The notes below the pieces were generated by a model. The model searched no databases, had not been told where the DNA came from, and worked only from the letters and a program-made list of their open reading frames with translations. From NCBI GenBank assembly GCA_016196415.1, contig JACPXS010000019.1:1-8005 (forward strand): DNA of 8,005 nucleotides, given 5' to 3'. Made by a program: the position numbers and the translations under genes. Every line of letters starts with the position of its first letter. Positions within the stretch are counted from its first letter, which is position 1. Below, in pieces: positions 6,591 to 8,005 of this stretch. Source of the stretch: Candidatus Omnitrophota bacterium. Its GTDB lineage: Bacteria; Omnitrophota; Koll11; Aquiviventales; Aquiviventaceae.

Positions 6591-7842
6591 CGCGAGGCGA
6601 GGACCACCACGACGCTGGTGACGGCGATGTTGAGGAGCGAGAGCGGAAAGAGCACCTTCCAGCCCAGGTGCATGAGCTGGTCGTAGCGGAACCGCGGCAG
6701 CGTCCAGCGGATGAGCATGAAGAACCAGAGACGCTGGTGACGGCGATGTTGAGGAGCGAGAGCGGAAAGAGCACCTTCCAGCCCAGGTGCATGAGCTGGT
6801 CGTAGCGGAACCGCGGCAGCGTCCAGCGGATGAGCATGAAGAACCAGATGAACGCGACGACCTTGATGGTGAAGGCGACGAGGCCGAGGACCACATAGCC
6901 GAGGTGTGAGACCGGCAGCAACCCGCCCCATGGAAAGTGGAACCCATCCGGCGCGAGGTACGGCACCTGCCAGCCCCCGAAGAAGAGGGTGGTCGTGAGG
7001 GCGGCGACCAGCACGACCTCGATGAAATCGGTCAGGAAGAAGAGGCCGAACTTCATCCCGCTATACTCGGCGAAGTAGCCGATGATCTCCGGCTCCCCCT
7101 CGGGCAGGTCGAAGGGCACGCGCTTGGTTTCGGCAAGTGCTGCCGTCATGAAGATGAGGCAGCCGATTGGCTGGAGCAGCACCCCCCAGTTCGGCAGCCA
7201 GCCCCACCACAACCTCCCCTGCCGCGCCACGATCGTCTGCAGGTCCAGGCTGCCGTAGCAGATGACCGCCCCGATGAGCGAAACGCCCAGCGCAATCTCG
7301 TAGGCCAGCATCTGCGAGGTGGCCCGCAGCCCGCCGAGGGTGGCCAGGTTGCTGCCGGAGACCATGCCCCCCAGGATCACGCCGTAGATGCCGATGGAGG
7401 CGAGCGCCAGCACGACGAGCAGCCCCGCGTTGACGTCGGCCACCTGGAGCGGGATGGTGCGACCGAACAGCTCAATCGGGGGCCCGATCGGGATGGCGGC
7501 GAACGCGATCAGGGCGAAGAACATGGAGAGCCAGGGCGCCAGCGTGTGCAGGAACCGGTCCGCCTGCGCCGGCACGATGTCCTCTTTCGTGAAGAGCTTC
7601 AGCACATCCGCCAGGGCGTTCAGGATGCCAAGACCGCCGAGCTTGCGCAGCACCCAGTTGACCGGCGCGCCGCCCAGCCACCAGGGGACGGTAAAGGTGG
7701 CGCGGTTGGCGCCGATGCGGTCCTGCATCAGCGCGCTCTGCTTGCGCTCAAGCCACGCCTGCATGCCCGCAAAGTTGAGCACCCCGCCCAGTACGAGGAG
7801 GCTGACCCCGAGCTTTATCCACAGGTTTATCCACAGATCCAC
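6587..7842 (-). CDS. nuoH: NADH-quinone oxidoreductase subunit H, frame shifted by a 119-bp duplication
   Basis: The membrane subunit of complex I that forms the quinone tunnel with NuoB and NuoD. Family signatures are clear: [17 protein letters not shown] (32-48), [15 protein letters not shown] (81-95) and the acidic loop [18 protein letters not shown] (238-255), with about eight membrane helices. It starts at GTG 7842 behind a GGGGGA ribosome site, 12 bp after nuoG. Residues 1-371 read normally; then a perfect tandem duplication (6611-6848) adds 119 bp, not a multiple of three, and the frame runs on to 6112 with an unrelated Ser/Pro/Arg-rich tail (576 residues in all). Removing one copy gives a normal 378-residue protein ending [11 protein letters not shown] with TGA at 6587, overlapping nuoI. 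The given coordinates are that original extent. The gene is either damaged in its last helix or mis-assembled. Confidence 0.9.
6611..6729. repeat. 119-bp perfect tandem duplication, copy A
   Basis: Identical base for base to 6730-6848 and directly adjacent to it. The bases flanking the repeat differ, so the repeat is exactly 119 bp with no microhomology at its edges. In coding direction this is the second copy, read out of frame by nuoH. It encodes the final NuoH segment around [19 protein letters not shown] when read in the frame that reaches the TGA at 6587. Confidence 0.98.
6730..6848. repeat. 119-bp perfect tandem duplication, copy B
   Basis: The first copy in coding direction, continuous with the long intact part of nuoH. 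It is identical to 6611-6729. The absence of any difference between the copies means the event is either very recent or created during assembly. Confidence 0.98.
7815..7835 (+). repeat. Two consensus DnaA-box sequences 12 bp apart
   Basis: TTATCCACA, the E. coli DnaA-box consensus, occurs at 7815-7823 and again at 7827-7835 inside a 12-bp direct repeat. It lies in the first codons of nuoH, where it encodes the repeated LWIN/LWIK of the N-terminus. The words are exact, but DnaA binding is not shown; a repeat of the coding sequence explains them equally well. Confidence 0.4.
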
Positions 7843-7854
7843 CGAAATCCCCCC

Positions 7855-8005
7855 TTAAAAGTGCCTGGCACTTTTTAGAAGCGCGCCGTGGTCGCCGATG
7901 GACTCGTATGACAGGCCCTGAAACTCACGCTCGGTCTTGGCCAGGTCGGCGAAAACTGCCTGGGCGTCTGGATAGGTGAGCGCCACCCCGAGCCGCGCGG
8001 CCAGC
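7855..8005 (-). CDS. nuoG: NADH-quinone oxidoreductase subunit G, C-terminus (partial)
   Basis: The last 49 codons of a gene that enters from the right edge of the window. The translated end, with VFADLAKTEREFQGLSY followed by ESIGDHGALL, resembles the C-terminus of the molybdopterin-oxidoreductase-like subunit NuoG, the large iron-sulfur protein of the complex I peripheral arm. Its position 12 bp upstream of nuoH fits the common G-H-I order. The final residues KSARHF and the TAA (7857-7855) are encoded by a short palindrome, so the original C-terminus probably ended differently. Only a fragment is seen, so another member of the same oxidoreductase family is possible. Confidence 0.65.
   Translation of the reverse strand, partial: LAARLGVALTYPDAQAVFADLAKTEREFQGLSYESIGDHGALLKSARHF
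7857..7875. repeat. Perfect 19-bp palindrome AAAAGTGCC-T-GGCACTTTT
   Basis: Two 9-base arms (7857-7865 and 7867-7875) surround one central base. It lies across the 3' end of nuoG and supplies its last codons, and its edge forms the TAA. It sits 15 bp before the nuoH start. It resembles small dispersed palindromes found in many copies in some bacterial genomes; copy number cannot be judged here. As a terminator it would be weak, because the loop is minimal and the T run is short on the minus strand. Confidence 0.75.

Noticed and set aside
6112..6610. The continuation of the nuoH frame after the duplication as a genuine C-terminal domain
   Set aside because: This stretch is nuoI read in another frame, Ser/Pro/Arg-rich and without motifs; it is a consequence of the 119-bp shift.
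5658..6686. A 342-codon plus-strand frame opposite nuoI and the lipoprotein gene
   Set aside because: It lies antisense to nuoI with its intact cysteine motifs and to the lipoprotein; its Gly/Ala/Asp-rich composition is typical of a shadow frame.
6937..7878. A 313-codon plus-strand frame opposite nuoH
   Set aside because: It is antisense to conserved NuoH motifs; its charged, repetitive composition and its end inside the palindrome mark it as a shadow.

Overview
The window reads almost entirely on the minus strand and looks like a contig from an uncultured, GC-rich Gram-negative bacterium. That rests on a lipoprotein, a clustered proton-pumping NADH dehydrogenase and GC-rich coding with long antisense shadow frames. 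The lipoprotein resembles the TIGR04073 (exosortase-associated) family, seen in lineages such as Deltaproteobacteria, Nitrospirota, NC10 and Verrucomicrobia. I cannot name the phylum from the sequence alone.

In transcription order (right to left), 8005-5931 holds part of a respiratory complex I operon: the C-terminus of nuoG, then nuoH and nuoI. nuoH carries a perfect 119-bp tandem duplication near its 3' end that shifts its frame and breaks what would otherwise be an ATGA overlap with nuoI. nuoG ends inside a short perfect palindrome that supplies its last codons and its stop. No nuoJ follows nuoI. After a 96-bp gap come a lipoprotein gene and, coupled by TGATG, a membrane-anchored dienelactone-hydrolase-type enzyme (5834-4168).

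A 142-bp AT-rich gap (4026-4167) marks a change in character. From 4025 to 4 there is accessory DNA with visibly lower GC, most clearly below 2300. First comes a Fic (AMPylase-type) gene coupled by ATGA to a YacP-like NYN ribonuclease gene (4025-2272). Next is a strong sigma70-type promoter (2223-2195) followed only about 55 bases later by a good intrinsic terminator (2134-2106). It precedes a three-gene cassette: a small protein with a possible ADP-ribosyltransferase-like fold (2090-1662), a Dam/D12 adenine methyltransferase (1654-752) and a second amino-methyltransferase (762-4). The last three genes are packed with a 7-bp gap and an 11-bp overlap, so they are probably one transcript. No restriction endonuclease is visible; it could lie beyond position 1, or the cassette could be a modification or defence system of another kind.

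The points most worth following are the methylase/ART-like cassette behind its attenuator-like leader, the Fic-NYN pair, and the nuoH duplication, whose 119-bp length raises the possibility of an assembly artefact.
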